DNA of 64,000 bases from Bacillus sp. ISL-34 (GTDB lineage Bacteria; Bacillota; Bacilli; Bacillales; DSM-1321): assembly GCF_018613325.1 (NCBI RefSeq), contig NZ_JAGGQJ010000010.1, positions 42,007 to 106,006 of the forward strand, read 5' to 3'. A program made the translations under genes and the position numbers. Below the pieces are notes generated by a model. The model saw only the letters and a program-made list of their open reading frames with translations, was not told the origin of the DNA and searched no databases. Below, piece by piece: positions 9,010-19,813 of the stretch (position 1 is its first letter; each line of letters opens with the position of its first letter).

Positions 9010-9483
9010 TGCTATTTTTTCAAGTTATAGAAACTAATGCGTCTTCACTAAGTTTCGTGTAAAACAACCTATTTTCCCAATAACATGCACCATCTTAAGG
9101 AGATTAACCTCAATTTACGGCTTTTTTGAGGTGTTTATTCTTTATTAACCACTCACTTGACAATATTTCAGGATATATCTTTTGTTTATGAAATCCCCCA
9201 GGTTTACATCCATTCTACAGGTATATCATATTTCAAACAATAATCACCAATATAATACTCACTTTATGTTCAGGAAATGAAAAAATCGGATCTGCCGCCG
9301 GAGGCACGTTGAAGTTGAGTATCACTTATCAGAAGAATAGTTTCACTTAAGTATAAATTCTTTAACATTCTATCATTCGTATTCACTAAAAAATAGTTAA
9401 TTGATAATAAGGTGTGATGGACAATAAAATCACGCCTTTTCCGTATTTTGAAATTATTATTATTTAAATATTCAAAAATATTA
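9010..9483. other. Non-coding stretch between the exporter and the frl operon
   Basis: About 470 bp separate the divergent exporter and frl transcription units. No open frame with a ribosome binding site, RNA gene or strong hairpin was seen. The exporter promoter must lie in its left part. Confidence 0.5.

Positions 9484-9532
9484 TTGCAATCAATGTATTA
9501 GTTAATTATAATACAAAGCATAACAAATAAAA
9484..9532 (+). promoter_or_regulatory. frlC promoter with shared downstream motif
   Basis: TTGCAA (9484-9489) and TATAAT (9507-9512) are 17 bp apart. The -10 box runs into ATACAAAGCATAACAAATAA, which recurs with two changes at the frlB promoter (11798 onward). The shared block is a candidate FrlR (GntR-type) site. 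Confidence 0.65.

Positions 9533-9555
9533 AGTATTATCAGGGGGTGAAATAA

Positions 9556-10374
9556 TTGAATATTGCAGGGATGAATATCACTTTTAGGCATTTCCCTTTA
9601 CATTATTTTTTGGATTGCATGGACAACCTTGAGATTAAAAGTATTGAATTATGGGGTGGGGAACCACATCTGTATGTTTATCGCAACATACTAGGAAATA
9701 TAAGGAGTGTGAGAAGGGAAATTAAGTCTAGAAATATGAAAATCATCTGCTATACTCCAGAACAATGCATCTATCCTTATAACATTGCATCCTCGGATGC
9801 TCATTGGCGAAAAAAAAGCATTGAATATTTTATGGAGAATCTCTACGCCGCGCTGGAGTTAGACACAAACATGATGCTTATCACTTCTGGAATAGGGGAC
9901 TTTTCTGCCTCACAAGAGGAATCATGGAAGTATGCAAGTGACTCAATCTTTCAATTAACCAAAGTAGCTGAGATGGAAGGTTTGATTCTTGCTTTAGAGC
10001 CATTAACAAAATATGAATCCAATCTGGTAATTGACTCTAAGGGGCTAAAGAAAATGTTAGAGGAAATCCAATCTCCTTCGCTAAAAGGAATGATAGATAC
10101 AGTTTCAATGCAGCTGGCAGGTGAAACACCTGATGAGTACTTTTCCTTCCTTCCCGAATTAAGCCATTTTCACCTAATGGATGGAGATGGTCAATCAGAT
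10201 GCGCATTTGGCACTAGATGATGGTGTTTTAAATTGGAGAGAATACTTAACAAGCCTTAAAAGCCATCGTTACAAAGGAAGTTGTACCCTAGAGATTATGG
10301 GATCAAATTATTATCAAAATCCATGTGATGCAATCATGAAATCTATTGAAAAAGTAAGGGAATTGGGAATTTAA
9556..10374 (+). CDS. frlC: Fructoselysine 3-epimerase-like TIM-barrel protein
   Basis: AP-endonuclease-2/xylose-isomerase-like TIM barrel of 272 residues. It resembles E. coli FrlC, which interconverts fructoselysine and psicoselysine. Visible family motifs are IKSIELWGGEPHLY near residue 28, CYTPEQCIYPYN near 66, LALEPLTKYESN near 145 and HFHLMDGDGQSDAH near 205. The start is TTG after GGGGGTG. It opens the frl cluster and has its own promoter. The epimerase assignment rests on similarity and on the surrounding frl genes. 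Confidence 0.85.
   Translation: MNIAGMNITFRHFPLHYFLDCMDNLEIKSIELWGGEPHLYVYRNILGNIRSVRREIKSRNMKIICYTPEQCIYPYNIASSDAHWRKKSIEYFMENLYAALELDTNMMLITSGIGDFSASQEESWKYASDSIFQLTKVAEMEGLILALEPLTKYESNLVIDSKGLKKMLEEIQSPSLKGMIDTVSMQLAGETPDEYFSFLPELSHFHLMDGDGQSDAHLALDDGVLNWREYLTSLKSHRYKGSCTLEIMGSNYYQNPCDAIMKSIEKVRELGI

Positions 10375-11742
<1,368 letters not shown>

Positions 11743-11774
11743 CAGAATGACATTCTTAACTTAAAATAAAACAA

Positions 11775-11823
11775 TTGTACAAATTGTAATGTTTAGATAT
11801 AATACAAGACATAACAAATAAAC
11775..11823 (+). promoter_or_regulatory. frlB promoter with shared motif
   Basis: TTGTAC (11775-11780) and TATAAT (11798-11803) are 17 bp apart, followed by ATACAAGACATAACAAATAA, a near copy of the block at the frlC promoter. 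The spacer also contains TACAAATTGTA, an 11-bp palindrome also found in the centre of the site at 8989-9009. Confidence 0.65.

Positions 11824-11847
11824 AGAGACACAGGGAGGAAGATGTTG

Positions 11848-12861
11848 ATGCTAAAGTTTGATGAAGAGTTATTTCTTAATCTTGTAGAAAAAGAGGGCCT
11901 TGCTTTTAGAGGCCAGATTGAAGAAATCGTAGATGGAATCACAAAAAGGGGCTACAGCAATATTTTCCTGGTAGGTGCTGGTGGCACCATAGCCATGATG
12001 TATCCATATGAATACATTTTAAAGTCAAATTCTACCATTGATGTCCATGCAGAAATTGCTGCTGAGTTCATGGTGATGAATCACAAGCATTTCAGCAAAG
12101 ATTCAGTCTGTATTTTTACATCTGTATCCGGGACTACTCAAGAAACAGTTGCAGCGGCTGAATATTGTAAAGAAAAAGGGGCCACTACAATTGCTTTAGT
12201 TGCAGAACCAAATACTCCGTTAACACAAATTGCGGATTACTGTATAACGACAGGTTCCGAAACGCACTCTTTTGATACTTTCTTTATGCTTTTGTACATG
12301 GTCGTCTTCCGTTTCATGTATAACAACAATGAATTCCCGCAATATGAACAATTCACGAAGGAGGTTTCCCTGCTTCCGCGTGCAATTCTAGATGCCGTTA
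12401 AATCTTTTGACAAAAAAGCAGAGGAATTTGCCATTACACATAAAGACACGGATTACCACATGATGGTCGGTTCTGGTAACCTCTGGGGAAACACTTATTC
12501 ATATGCCATGTGCATTTTAGAGGAAATGCAATGGATCCAAGCGAAATCCATCCACGCGGCAGAATTTTTCCATGGTACGCTTGAACTTGTTGTTGAAGAT
12601 ACAAGTGTTATTTTACTAAAAGGTGAAGATGAAACAAGACCGCTGATGGACCGTGTAGAGAGATTTGTAGAAAAAATCTCGAAAAATTTAACGGTTATTG
12701 ATACCAAAAGCTTTGAAATGGAAGGCATCAGCGAAGAATTCAGAAAGCACTTTTCTGTTAGTATCAACTGGTCTGTATTAAGTCGAATCAGCGTTTACCT
12801 TGAGCGTGAAAGAAATCATCCTCTAACGCTTAGAAGATACTATCGACAAATGGAATATTAA
11848..12861 (+). CDS. frlB: Fructoselysine 6-phosphate deglycase
   Basis: SIS-domain enzyme that splits fructoselysine 6-phosphate into lysine and glucose 6-phosphate. Two sugar-isomerase domains are visible. 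The first has FLVGAGGTIAMM near residue 45 and SVSGTTQETV near 90; the second is around MVGSGNLWGNTYS near 207 and HAAEFFHGTLELV near 235. The start at 11848 is chosen because AGGGAGGAA lies too close to the ATG at 11842. The length of 337 agrees with FrlB. Confidence 0.92.
   Translation: MLKFDEELFLNLVEKEGLAFRGQIEEIVDGITKRGYSNIFLVGAGGTIAMMYPYEYILKSNSTIDVHAEIAAEFMVMNHKHFSKDSVCIFTSVSGTTQETVAAAEYCKEKGATTIALVAEPNTPLTQIADYCITTGSETHSFDTFFMLLYMVVFRFMYNNNEFPQYEQFTKEVSLLPRAILDAVKSFDKKAEEFAITHKDTDYHMMVGSGNLWGNTYSYAMCILEEMQWIQAKSIHAAEFFHGTLELVVEDTSVILLKGEDETRPLMDRVERFVEKISKNLTVIDTKSFEMEGISEEFRKHFSVSINWSVLSRISVYLERERNHPLTLRRYYRQMEY

Positions 12862-12869
12862 GTTATATG

Positions 12870-12890
12870 GAGCACTACTTAGTAGTGCTC
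12870..12890 (+). terminator. frlB-frlD intercistronic hairpin
   Basis: GAGCACTAC and GTAGTGCTC form a perfect 9-bp stem with a 3-nt loop, followed only by ATTTCTT. It may be a weak terminator or an mRNA-stabilising hairpin between frlB and frlD. Confidence 0.55.

Positions 12891-12923
12891 ATTTCTTAAG
12901 TTCAAAGAAAGCGGGGGAAAGTG

Positions 12924-13706
12924 ATGAGAACGGTTTCAGTCGGAGATAACTGTATGGATGTATATCATAAGAATGGGGAGGTCTATCCTGGCGGTAATTC
13001 TTTAAATGTCGCTGTCTATTTAAAAGGGTTAGGTGTTGAATCTGCTTATATTGGCTGGGTGGGTTCAGATCAATACAGTGAAAAAATGGTTAAAGCGATT
13101 CAGGAAAAAGATGTTGATATTTCTCATCTTTCGCGGAAAGAAGGAAAAACAGCGGTTACTTTTGTTGAAATGGTAGGAAATGACCGCAGGTTTGGAGAAT
13201 ACGATGAAGGTGTCATGGAACATTTCTGTTTGACGACGGAAGAACTCGATTACATTCAAACATATCAACTTATTCATTCAGGGATTTGGGGACATGCGGA
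13301 TAAGTACTATTCCTTTTTTAAAGAAAAAGGAATGCTCACGTCCTTTGATTTCTCAGATCAGCTAGATCATGATCTTGTGAAGACTTTACCGCAGTTTGTT
13401 GATTATCCTTTATTCTCTTATACGAAGGATGATGCTTTTATCCGCCAATTTTTAAAGGATGTAAAAAATCAAGGATCTAAAATTGCGGTCGCCACTTTAG
13501 GTGAAAATGGTTCACTTGCCTATGATGGCATTCAATTTTATCAATGCGGTGTCGTTGAAGCGAATGTGGTGGATACGATGGGTGCGGGGGATTCCTTCAT
13601 TTCCGGTTTTATTTATGGGATATTGAAAGGCCAATCTATCGGCAGTTGTTTAGAATTGGGCACAGAGACTGCTGCGAAAACAATTAGATATTTCGGTGCG
13701 TGGTGA
12924..13706 (+). CDS. frlD: Fructoselysine kinase
   Basis: PfkB/ribokinase-family kinase that phosphorylates fructoselysine at the 6 position. Motifs are VGDNCMDVY at the start, PGGNSLNVAVYLKGLG near residue 22 (sugar binding), and VVDTMGAGDSFISGF near 213, the PfkB signature with catalytic Asp. 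ATG at 12924 follows GGGGGAAA. Length 260 matches FrlD. It lies downstream of frlB and before the regulator frlR. Confidence 0.92.
   Translation: MRTVSVGDNCMDVYHKNGEVYPGGNSLNVAVYLKGLGVESAYIGWVGSDQYSEKMVKAIQEKDVDISHLSRKEGKTAVTFVEMVGNDRRFGEYDEGVMEHFCLTTEELDYIQTYQLIHSGIWGHADKYYSFFKEKGMLTSFDFSDQLDHDLVKTLPQFVDYPLFSYTKDDAFIRQFLKDVKNQGSKIAVATLGENGSLAYDGIQFYQCGVVEANVVDTMGAGDSFISGFIYGILKGQSIGSCLELGTETAAKTIRYFGAW

Positions 13707-13730
13707 CTGGGACTGGAAATAATGTATAAT
13702..13730 (+). promoter_or_regulatory. Possible frlR promoter
   Basis: A clear TATAAT at 13725-13730 has a weak -35 (GGTGAC at 13702-13707) 17 bp upstream, overlapping the end of frlD. It could give frlR a separate low-level transcript. 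Confidence 0.45.

Positions 13731-13773
13731 AGATAGTAAATAATAAATTTTGACGGATAAGGATGAATCTAAT

Positions 13774-14502
13774 ATGAATTTAAATCCTTCAACCCCCCAG
13801 CCATTATATATGCAAATAAGGCAAATGTTGAAGAATGATATTCAGAACGGTAAATACAAACCAGATGAACAGATCCCAACCGAAGCAGAGCTTTGTGAAA
13901 CTTATAACGTTAGTCGCATTACCATACGAAAAGCAATAGAGGAATTGGTGAAGGAAGGAACACTGACACGTATTCCGCGTAGGGGTACCTTTGTTGCATC
14001 TAATAAGTTCCATAATGAGTTGTTATCCATAAGTGGATTCTCAGAGTTTAGTCATCAGCTTGGGATGATACCTAATTCCCGGATTTTAAGAAGTGAGGTC
14101 ATACCCGCACCAAAAGATGTAGCAGGTCATCTCCTCATCAAAGAAGGAAGCCCCGTTCTCGAACTTGAGCGACTCATGTATGTAAATGATCGTCCGCTTT
14201 TCTATGATACCGCTCATTATTCGTTGATTCGTTTTCCGGATTTAGAAAAGAAGATTGCAAGGGATGAATCAACTTATAAAATCCTTTTGGAAGATTACCA
14301 TACAGAAATAGTCAGTAACGATAAAATTATTGACGTGATTGGTGCTACAAAAAACTATGCTAAATTTTTAGAATGTGATATTGGCGCCAATTTATTTAGA
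14401 ATATTAAAGATTGCTTTCGATGCAAACGACCAACCTGTGCATCTCTCAACGTTCATGTGTGAAACCAACAAGGTCAATCTGACTGTTCATCGGGCAAAAT
14501 AG
13774..14502 (+). CDS. frlR: GntR/HutC-family regulator of the frl genes
   Basis: Transcription factor with an N-terminal winged helix (IPTEAELCETYNVSRITIRKAI near residues 33-54) and a C-terminal UTRA ligand-binding domain (EGSPVLELERLMY near 128). The GntR/HutC class usually represses catabolic operons and is released by a phosphorylated substrate. ATG at 13774 follows AAGGATG and gives 242 residues, close to E. coli FrlR. It is the last gene of the frl set. The block shared by the frlC and frlB promoters is its likely target. Confidence 0.82.
   Translation: MNLNPSTPQPLYMQIRQMLKNDIQNGKYKPDEQIPTEAELCETYNVSRITIRKAIEELVKEGTLTRIPRRGTFVASNKFHNELLSISGFSEFSHQLGMIPNSRILRSEVIPAPKDVAGHLLIKEGSPVLELERLMYVNDRPLFYDTAHYSLIRFPDLEKKIARDESTYKILLEDYHTEIVSNDKIIDVIGATKNYAKFLECDIGANLFRILKIAFDANDQPVHLSTFMCETNKVNLTVHRAK

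Positions 14503-14532
14503 GTCATGCCAATATTTTGGCATGACCTATTT
14497..14532 (+). terminator. frl operon terminator
   Basis: A perfect 16-bp inverted repeat (arms begin AAATAGGTCATGCC) has a TATT loop and overlaps the frlR stop codon. The A-rich left and T-rich right ends would let it work in both directions, so it may also serve the convergent gene at 14567. Confidence 0.85.

Positions 14533-14566
14533 AAACATCTAGTTTTGATTTTTGTGTAATGCTCCT

Positions 14567-14731
14567 TCAACTTTCCTCCTCCAATCTTTCTTCTTCGGTC
14601 ATTGCATATAAAATATCCTTACAATTAAAACATAAGATTTGCTTGTTATCTAACAGAATACCGTTCAGGAAACCAGCCGTACAATATACATCACGTGCAC
14701 AACGAACACAAGGGCCAACTAGTTCTTCCAT
14567..14731 (-). CDS. Small four-cysteine (zinc-ribbon-like) protein
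   Basis: A 54-residue protein with two CxxC pairs, CVRC at residues 8-11 and CFNC at 34-37, as in small zinc ribbons. AAGGAGA lies at good spacing before the ATG. No named family was recognised. It ends next to the frl terminator and may be cotranscribed with the DinB gene upstream (42-bp gap). Confidence 0.65.
   Translation of the reverse strand: MEELVGPCVRCARDVYCTAGFLNGILLDNKQILCFNCKDILYAMTEEERLEEES

Positions 14732-14773
14732 CGATCAATCTCCTTATTCAGGAATCGGATACAGTTTGGTGTT

Positions 14774-15280
14774 CTATTTTGAATAAAGGTAAAGGCCGAA
14801 ATCTTGCATAACGGATGTGTACCCCATTTGCCGCAGCATGGTAGCTATATTGCCACGGTGATATGATCCGTGAGTGACAACGTGTAATACCGATTCGGAA
14901 ATGGAAGTTTCAAGCAACCCGGCATATGGGTTATCCACGACAATTACCTTTTCCATATCCTCTGTACTCAGAAGTGCTTTGTTTCGTTCGTATAGGTCTA
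15001 TAAATTTTTTTTTCATGTCCTCAATACTTTTCTTTTCCACCACTTCTCTTAATTGATTAGAAGATTCCATTGCTTCATTCATACTTTTACCTGAGATAAT
15101 GTCAAACCACGCATAATCTGTAAGATAAATATGAGACAGCACTTTTGATACCGACGAAAAACCAGTCTGAATTTCCTTATGGTAAATGTGCTGTGGAAGT
15201 TCATTTAGCCGATCGATGATGACTCCATTTGCCCACGCGTGATAGTTATACATTTCTAATACTGGCTCGGGATGATTCAT
14774..15280 (-). CDS. DinB-family protein
   Basis: Four-helix-bundle protein of 168 residues of the DinB/YfiT type, a metal-binding fold linked in other members to thiol transfer or stress. The three metal-ligand histidines are visible: YNYHAWAN near residue 14, HIYLTDYAW near 50, and HGSYHRGN near 140. It is preceded by an AGGTTTTTT-type weak site upstream of ATG. The substrate is unknown. Confidence 0.85.
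   Translation of the reverse strand: MNHPEPVLEMYNYHAWANGVIIDRLNELPQHIYHKEIQTGFSSVSKVLSHIYLTDYAWFDIISGKSMNEAMESSNQLREVVEKKSIEDMKKKFIDLYERNKALLSTEDMEKVIVVDNPYAGLLETSISESVLHVVTHGSYHRGNIATMLRQMGYTSVMQDFGLYLYSK

Positions 15281-15597
15281 TTAAAAAACCTCCATGTATA
15301 CTAGTTTTTCCGTATTGAACAATTTATGCAGTAAGAACAAAAAAATTCAGGTGTTGTCAAAAAAGTATATTTATTAATATGTTGTTCTCTTATTTATATA
15401 ACAATTCCTCCTAATGATTCTTCGGTATGTGTGTAATCGCGAATGTACAATATATAAAATTAGAGGTTTTGAGATAATACGAACTACTTAACATTCTGAT
15501 TAAAAAAATGAATTGTTAGTGGAGTACCACATAATGGCATTTTTTCTTGCAGGAAAATAGCTCCTTATATCGAAATGATAGTAAAGGAGATGGTAAT

Positions 15598-15804
15598 ATG
15601 AATCTAAGGATCAAATATAGGCTTTATATCCATGTAGACGGAAAACTAATTCCAGAACAGTATGACCGATACGAGATACTAAACGTCAGAGAAGGTATAG
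15701 ATCCAAATGATACTAAGGATTACCAAGAGCTTATTAAAAAATTGAGTAAGTCGATTAATCGGCCTGTAAATGAATTTGAAATAAAAAACTATGAAACAAT
15801 GTAA
15598..15804 (+). CDS. Small hypothetical protein
   Basis: A 68-residue charged protein (NLRIKYRLYIHVDGKLIP at its start), not recognised. ATG at 15598 is chosen because AAAGGAGATGG precedes it; upstream in-frame codons have no ribosome binding site. An intrinsic terminator follows directly, so it is a complete monocistronic unit. Confidence 0.65.
   Translation: MNLRIKYRLYIHVDGKLIPEQYDRYEILNVREGIDPNDTKDYQELIKKLSKSINRPVNEFEIKNYETM

Positions 15805-15806
15805 GT

Positions 15807-15829
15807 GCATCCTTTCGGGGATGCTTTTT
15807..15829 (+). terminator. Intrinsic terminator
   Basis: GCATCC and GGATGC pair around a 6-nt loop and are followed by TTTTTAT. 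It lies immediately after the stop codon of the small gene at 15598. Confidence 0.85.

Positions 15830-16000
15830 ATTTGGGGTAGGAGAGATGAATCTGGAATATTTGAACTTACAACGTTATTTTAATAAACAAGAAAATTCCA
15901 TTGGCTGTTAATAGGGACTATTTATTAAGCAAGTACTGGAATAAATATGATGCACTGATACACAATTAGAATTGGACAAAAATCACCTGTGGAATAAGAT

Positions 16001-16030
16001 AAAGCCCCTCTCTTAATCGAGAGTGGCTGG
16001..16030. terminator. Degenerate terminator-like hairpin
   Basis: AAAGCCCCTCTCTTAATCGA followed by GAGTGGCT is a damaged version of the hairpin at 16943-16975. It lies just beyond the mscL stop codon and has no T-run on the + strand. Confidence 0.45.

Positions 16031-16078
16031 TTAAAGCGTTAGTTATTAAAGACCGTGTGCTGAATATAAGAATTGAAT

Positions 16079-16486
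16079 TTATGATGTTTCGTCCTGCCGT
16101 GAATTTTTTTGTAAAAGATCACGGATTTCCTTTAAATATTGCTCGGATGCCGGTACCACTTCCACTTCCACTTCCAATTCCTCGTTACTTTGTTTTTTTC
16201 TAATAAGCGAATTCGCTACCTTCATAAACATGAAAATCGCAAACGAAATGATCAAGAAATCGATCACAGCTTGGACAAATTCACCGTATTGAACTACTGC
16301 GTTTCCAACTGTAATCTTTAACGAAGAAAGATTGATCCCCCCTAATAAAATTCCTACTAGCGGTGTGATAATATTATTGACTAGTGATGAAACGATCTTC
16401 CCAAAAGCAGCACCCATCACTACGGCTATTGCAAGATCGAGAACGTTTCCTTTAGTTATAAACTCCCTGAATTCCTTTATCATCAT
16079..16486 (-). CDS. mscL: Large-conductance mechanosensitive channel
   Basis: Two-helix homopentameric channel that opens under hypo-osmotic shock. It has FREFITKGNVLDLAIAVVMG at the N-terminus, with the conserved gate helix and glycine/alanine face, a periplasmic-side loop, and a second helix before a charged C-terminal tail. 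ATG at 16486 gives 135 residues, the normal MscL length, with GAAAGGTG upstream; a longer in-frame start would add about 24 atypical residues. Confidence 0.95.
   Translation of the reverse strand: MMIKEFREFITKGNVLDLAIAVVMGAAFGKIVSSLVNNIITPLVGILLGGINLSSLKITVGNAVVQYGEFVQAVIDFLIISFAIFMFMKVANSLIRKKQSNEELEVEVEVVPASEQYLKEIRDLLQKNSRQDETS

Positions 16487-16942
16487 AACTACACCTTTCT
16501 TTTTTATTGATAAAAGCATATCAGAAACATGGTGAAAATTGAATAGAGCAAGAGGCATCTATTATTTCCAAAGAGAGGACCAACCATCCGCTAAATCTTT
16601 TGAATCCTTAAGTATGTCGCAATTACGGCAGTCCGATTAAAGGGGAAAGAACTCCAGTTTCCATTCATAAAAGGTTAAAGAGCCGTTACAATAGCAGGTC
16701 TTTTTGTAAAAGGATTTAATGTAATGGTCAGAGACCAAAAGCTTAAAAAAATGAAAAAAAACCATTCAATAAAAAATTAGTAATGGAAGGCAGATGGAGA
16801 ACGACTAAGATGTCGACCTTCAATGTCTAGAAGTCAGGTAAAGCAGCTTTCACTAACTTGCCAAAGAGGGTGAATATAAATGTATTCGTTTGGCGATAAT
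16901 TATATTATTGTACTACCCCCTAAGTGGTACTCCTCCATTGTT
16487..16942. other. Stretch without a recognisable gene
   Basis: About 450 bp with stops in all frames and no complete ribosome binding site plus open frame. It ends in a strong terminator hairpin. Nothing in it could be assigned. Confidence 0.45.

Positions 16943-16975
16943 AAAAGCCCCTCTTTTAATCGAGGGGCTTTTTTT
16943..16975. terminator. Strong intrinsic terminator
   Basis: AAAGCCCCTC and GAGGGGCTTT form a 10-bp stem with loop TTTTAATC, followed by a T-run. The same stem-loop, with changes, recurs at 16001-16030 and 36865-36897. Confidence 0.9.

Positions 16976-17028
16976 GTGTTGGGGGGATTTGTTAAATGAC
17001 TTATTTACAGGAGGTATATGGACTGCAT

Positions 17029-17496
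17029 TTAGATGGATTTGAATTTTTTATATTTCTGTCCAACCAAAAATATCAGCGGGGAACCTATAATGCTTGGAAG
17101 AAACCAAAAAATTAATGGGTGCCATTCATTCAAGATAGTTATATTGGATACATTTACTACAAGAATTGCAGTACAAATAGCGATATAGGAACCGAGCATC
17201 CCGCTAATATGAGATACAATCCAGTTTTTCCATTTCTTCTTACCAGCAAGATAGCCTATGAATGCGAAAGAATATGAAAATATCCCAATGAAAAATAAAT
17301 ATGCGCTGCTTTCCCAATTCAATATTGCCATTGTCAGGGATGTGACAAAGACTACAACATATGAACTGTGATAAATTTCACCGCAAATTGTATGCTTACC
17401 TCTTTTTTTCTTTGAAGACATAGCACCTATTCCACTAATAAGACATATTGCTCCAGCGAAAATATGAATGAACAGAATGATTTTAAAGATAAGCAA
17029..17496 (-). CDS. DUF2306-like membrane protein
   Basis: Hydrophobic protein with four or five membrane segments. HIFAGAICLISGIGAM and RGKHTICGEIYH in the first third match the H..AG...L..G and RG.H...G..Y pattern of DUF2306-type proteins. 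TTG at 17496 is proposed as start because GAGGGGAAAG precedes it and the hydrophobic region begins there (155 residues). Function unknown. Confidence 0.6.
   Translation of the reverse strand: MLIFKIILFIHIFAGAICLISGIGAMSSKKKRGKHTICGEIYHSSYVVVFVTSLTMAILNWESSAYLFFIGIFSYSFAFIGYLAGKKKWKNWIVSHISGMLGSYIAICTAILVVNVSNITILNEWHPLIFWFLPSIIGSPLIFLVGQKYKKFKSI

Positions 17497-17590
17497 CTTT
17501 CCCCTCGTTAAATATTCATTAATATTTATCTTTATTTTATCACAATTCAAATATTTACCATGGATAATTTGGAATACAATATGTGTTATT

Positions 17591-17634
17591 ATGCAGCGCC
17601 TCAATCCTTTGGAAAGATGGATTCAGGCGCTGTA
17591..17634. other. Imperfect 13-bp-stem hairpin
   Basis: AGCGCCTCAATCC and GGATTCAGGCGCT pair with one mismatch upstream of the leftward membrane protein gene. 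There is no T-run on either strand. It may be the remnant of a mobile or regulatory element. Confidence 0.45.

Positions 17635-17784
17635 TTCGTGGCGGATAGTTGTCAGTGAATCTGGTTTTTTAAGAGTTGAAAGGGCATGCCCGCTCAAATA
17701 AGCAGTATGCGTCGTCCTTTTTAAGGATAAAGGAGGACTTTACGTTTCATTTGAAGAATGTTTTGACGAATGGGGGTGGATTAA

Positions 17785-18126
17785 TTGCGACAAGATATTG
17801 AACAGGATTTAACTAAAGAGGATATTTTTAGAATGATTGTTAAGCACCTTGATGTATTTCCATTGACTAGTCTAGAGGCAATCAGAGAAGTGATCAGAAG
17901 TTCATTAAATCAAAGAGGCTTGATAGGGGGGATGACCAAACAAACAGGAGCCGCTTCTTTAACATTTAACCGGAAAATATCAGACCAGGATATACAGTTA
18001 TTAAATGATTGTATTTGTGACCTTTTATATAGCCGCGTTATCCAACCTGGTATTAATGATGATAATCTGGATTTACCATGGATTCATGTTGCTGATAAAG
18101 AGAAACTTAAAACATATCTAAAATGA
17785..18126 (+). 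CDS. Hypothetical protein, 113 residues
   Basis: Soluble, mostly helical protein beginning with an acidic stretch (DIEQDLTKEDIFRMIVKHL). No family was recognised. The start is TTG at 17785, preceded by GGGGGTGG at good spacing. It stands alone, with gaps of about 150 to 270 bp on each side. Confidence 0.6.
   Translation: MRQDIEQDLTKEDIFRMIVKHLDVFPLTSLEAIREVIRSSLNQRGLIGGMTKQTGAASLTFNRKISDQDIQLLNDCICDLLYSRVIQPGINDDNLDLPWIHVADKEKLKTYLK

Positions 18127-18313
18127 AAAGTAAGTATTTCCTTTGAAAATTTTGACTTTATCATTCGTGAAATAAACAATGCTATTGATTGTCCTCTTCA
18201 ACTAAAGGGCAGCGTTCCTGTAAGAATATAAATGGTTTTTCTTGAACGCCCATTCAGTTCCGAGCACCTGGAATAGGAACAATTGTAAAGGATTTTAGAT
18301 TCTAAAAAAAGTA

Positions 18314-18349
18314 AGTGACTCGAAAAGGAAAAACCCTTTTTGAGTCACT
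18314..18349 (-). terminator. Terminator of the LysR gene
   Basis: AGTGACTC and GAGTCACT, extended inward by AAAAGG/CCCTTTT, form a long stem. On the minus strand it is followed by ACTTACTTTTTTT, so it terminates the leftward gene at 18392. Confidence 0.75.

Positions 18350-18391
18350 CTAATTTTGTCAGCAATTTATACCGCGAAAGAACGCTTAATG

Positions 18392-19273
18392 TTAAAAATC
18401 CAGTAAATTGCGGTCACTTAACCATGATTGGACACAATCCACAAACTTTTTAGTGGCAGGTGACATGTTTGGTTTTACAGCAAGGCCTATAAAGCGAAAA
18501 GATTCAATTTCTAAATTAAGAATACCAATATTGGCAGGAATGCCCGACAAAGTCATTTCAGGTCTAATACTAATGCCTAAATTATTTTGTACCATTGCAA
18601 AGATCGCCTGATCATCTGATACCTCAAATATTACGTTAGGCTTTATATTATTCTTTTTAAAAATTTGCTCTATCTCATTTCCCCAGCTTTTTTTTGGCAT
18701 AATCAAAGGCTCAGTTTCAATTTGTTCAAAAGAAATAGTATTTGATGTATGAAGAGGATGCTGATCTGACAGGATACAAAGCATTTTATCCTTTTTTAAA
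18801 GGAAGAAATTCCAACGATTTTGTGATAGGTGAGGTGAGAAACCCACAATCTATTCCTCCGGTTGAAACCTCATTTTCTATGGTAAGGTAATCACCCTCAA
18901 ATAACTTTACGATGATTCCAGGATGGGCATCTTGAAACTTTTTAATAATAAAAGGCAGCCATTGTGTAGCAACACTTGTAAATGTACCTATCCTGACTAC
19001 CCCTGTTTCTATACCATTTATTTCTGCAGCTTCTTGTTTCATTTTATCGTTTAGGATTAGAATATCCCGAATATATTCAAGCATCCGTTCACCATTGCTT
19101 GTTAAAAAAATCCCCGCTTTCCCTCGGGTAAGTAAAGAAAAACCTAATTCGTTTTCCAAACTAGAAATCGCATGGCTGATACTCGATTGTGTTAAATTTA
19201 AAAGTTTTGCAGCTCCTGTCAGACTTCCCGATTCCACAACAGCATTAAAGGCTTCAAACCGATTAAGTGTCAT
18392..19273 (-). CDS. LysR-family transcriptional regulator
   Basis: 293-residue regulator. The N-terminal winged helix has FNAVVESGSLTGAAKLLNLT at residues 9-28, then QSSISHAISSLENELGF, followed by a substrate-binding domain (VVRIGTFTSVATQWLP near 92). 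AAGGAGAA precedes ATG at 19273. It is divergent from the PucR gene and catabolic island to the right, with a 540-bp gap. Target and inducer are unknown. Confidence 0.9.
   Translation of the reverse strand: MTLNRFEAFNAVVESGSLTGAAKLLNLTQSSISHAISSLENELGFSLLTRGKAGIFLTSNGERMLEYIRDILILNDKMKQEAAEINGIETGVVRIGTFTSVATQWLPFIIKKFQDAHPGIIVKLFEGDYLTIENEVSTGGIDCGFLTSPITKSLEFLPLKKDKMLCILSDQHPLHTSNTISFEQIETEPLIMPKKSWGNEIEQIFKKNNIKPNVIFEVSDDQAIFAMVQNNLGISIRPEMTLSGIPANIGILNLEIESFRFIGLAVKPNMSPATKKFVDCVQSWLSDRNLLDF

Positions 19274-19813
19274 TTAATTCTCCTTCATCTATCGAATTAA
19301 TTCATGTTTACTATTATAAACATTCATTTTACTAATTCATATGGATTTCTTATACTAAAGGTAATCAATTTTACTTGGATGAAAATTCTACTATGTAAGG
19401 TAAAATATAAAAGACCTATTTCGTTAAAATAATTTTAAAATAATTGTAAGCGCTTTAAATTTAGGTCTATATCAGAGAATAATATTTTGTTTTTTATACT
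19501 GATTTGATGGATGCTCTCCTTTCGAAAATATATAAATATTGATTAATAAGGGTTTATGCCTCTTCTATGATTGCTCAATTAGATTTTTGAAAAAATAGTG
19601 TCAGAAAATCTGACAAGAATATTGATGGAAGTTTAATTTTCAGAATATAATGTTTTTAAGGTTAAGAAGAGATAATATTGTGTTACGTTTCATCCAACTT
19701 TTTATGCTAATTATTCAAAGTGTCGGAGGAATACTGAAAGGTTTTTTTAGACAACTTCAGTGAGGGGAAAAGAATGGTTATTGCTGGTTTAAAACTAAAG
19801 GGGGAAGTTGTCA
19274..19813. promoter_or_regulatory. Divergent control region with a probable cre site
   Basis: 540 bp between lysR and pucR. TGTAAGCGCTTTAA at 19445-19458 matches the palindromic cre form except for one terminal base, suggesting CcpA control of this locus. The region is otherwise AT-rich with no coding potential seen. Confidence 0.55.

Noticed and set aside
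18199..18215. CAACTAAAGGGCAGCGTT resembles the right end of the dispersed repeat
   Set aside because: The match is partial, lacks the left end and central hairpin, and one G is missing, so it may be chance or a very old relic.
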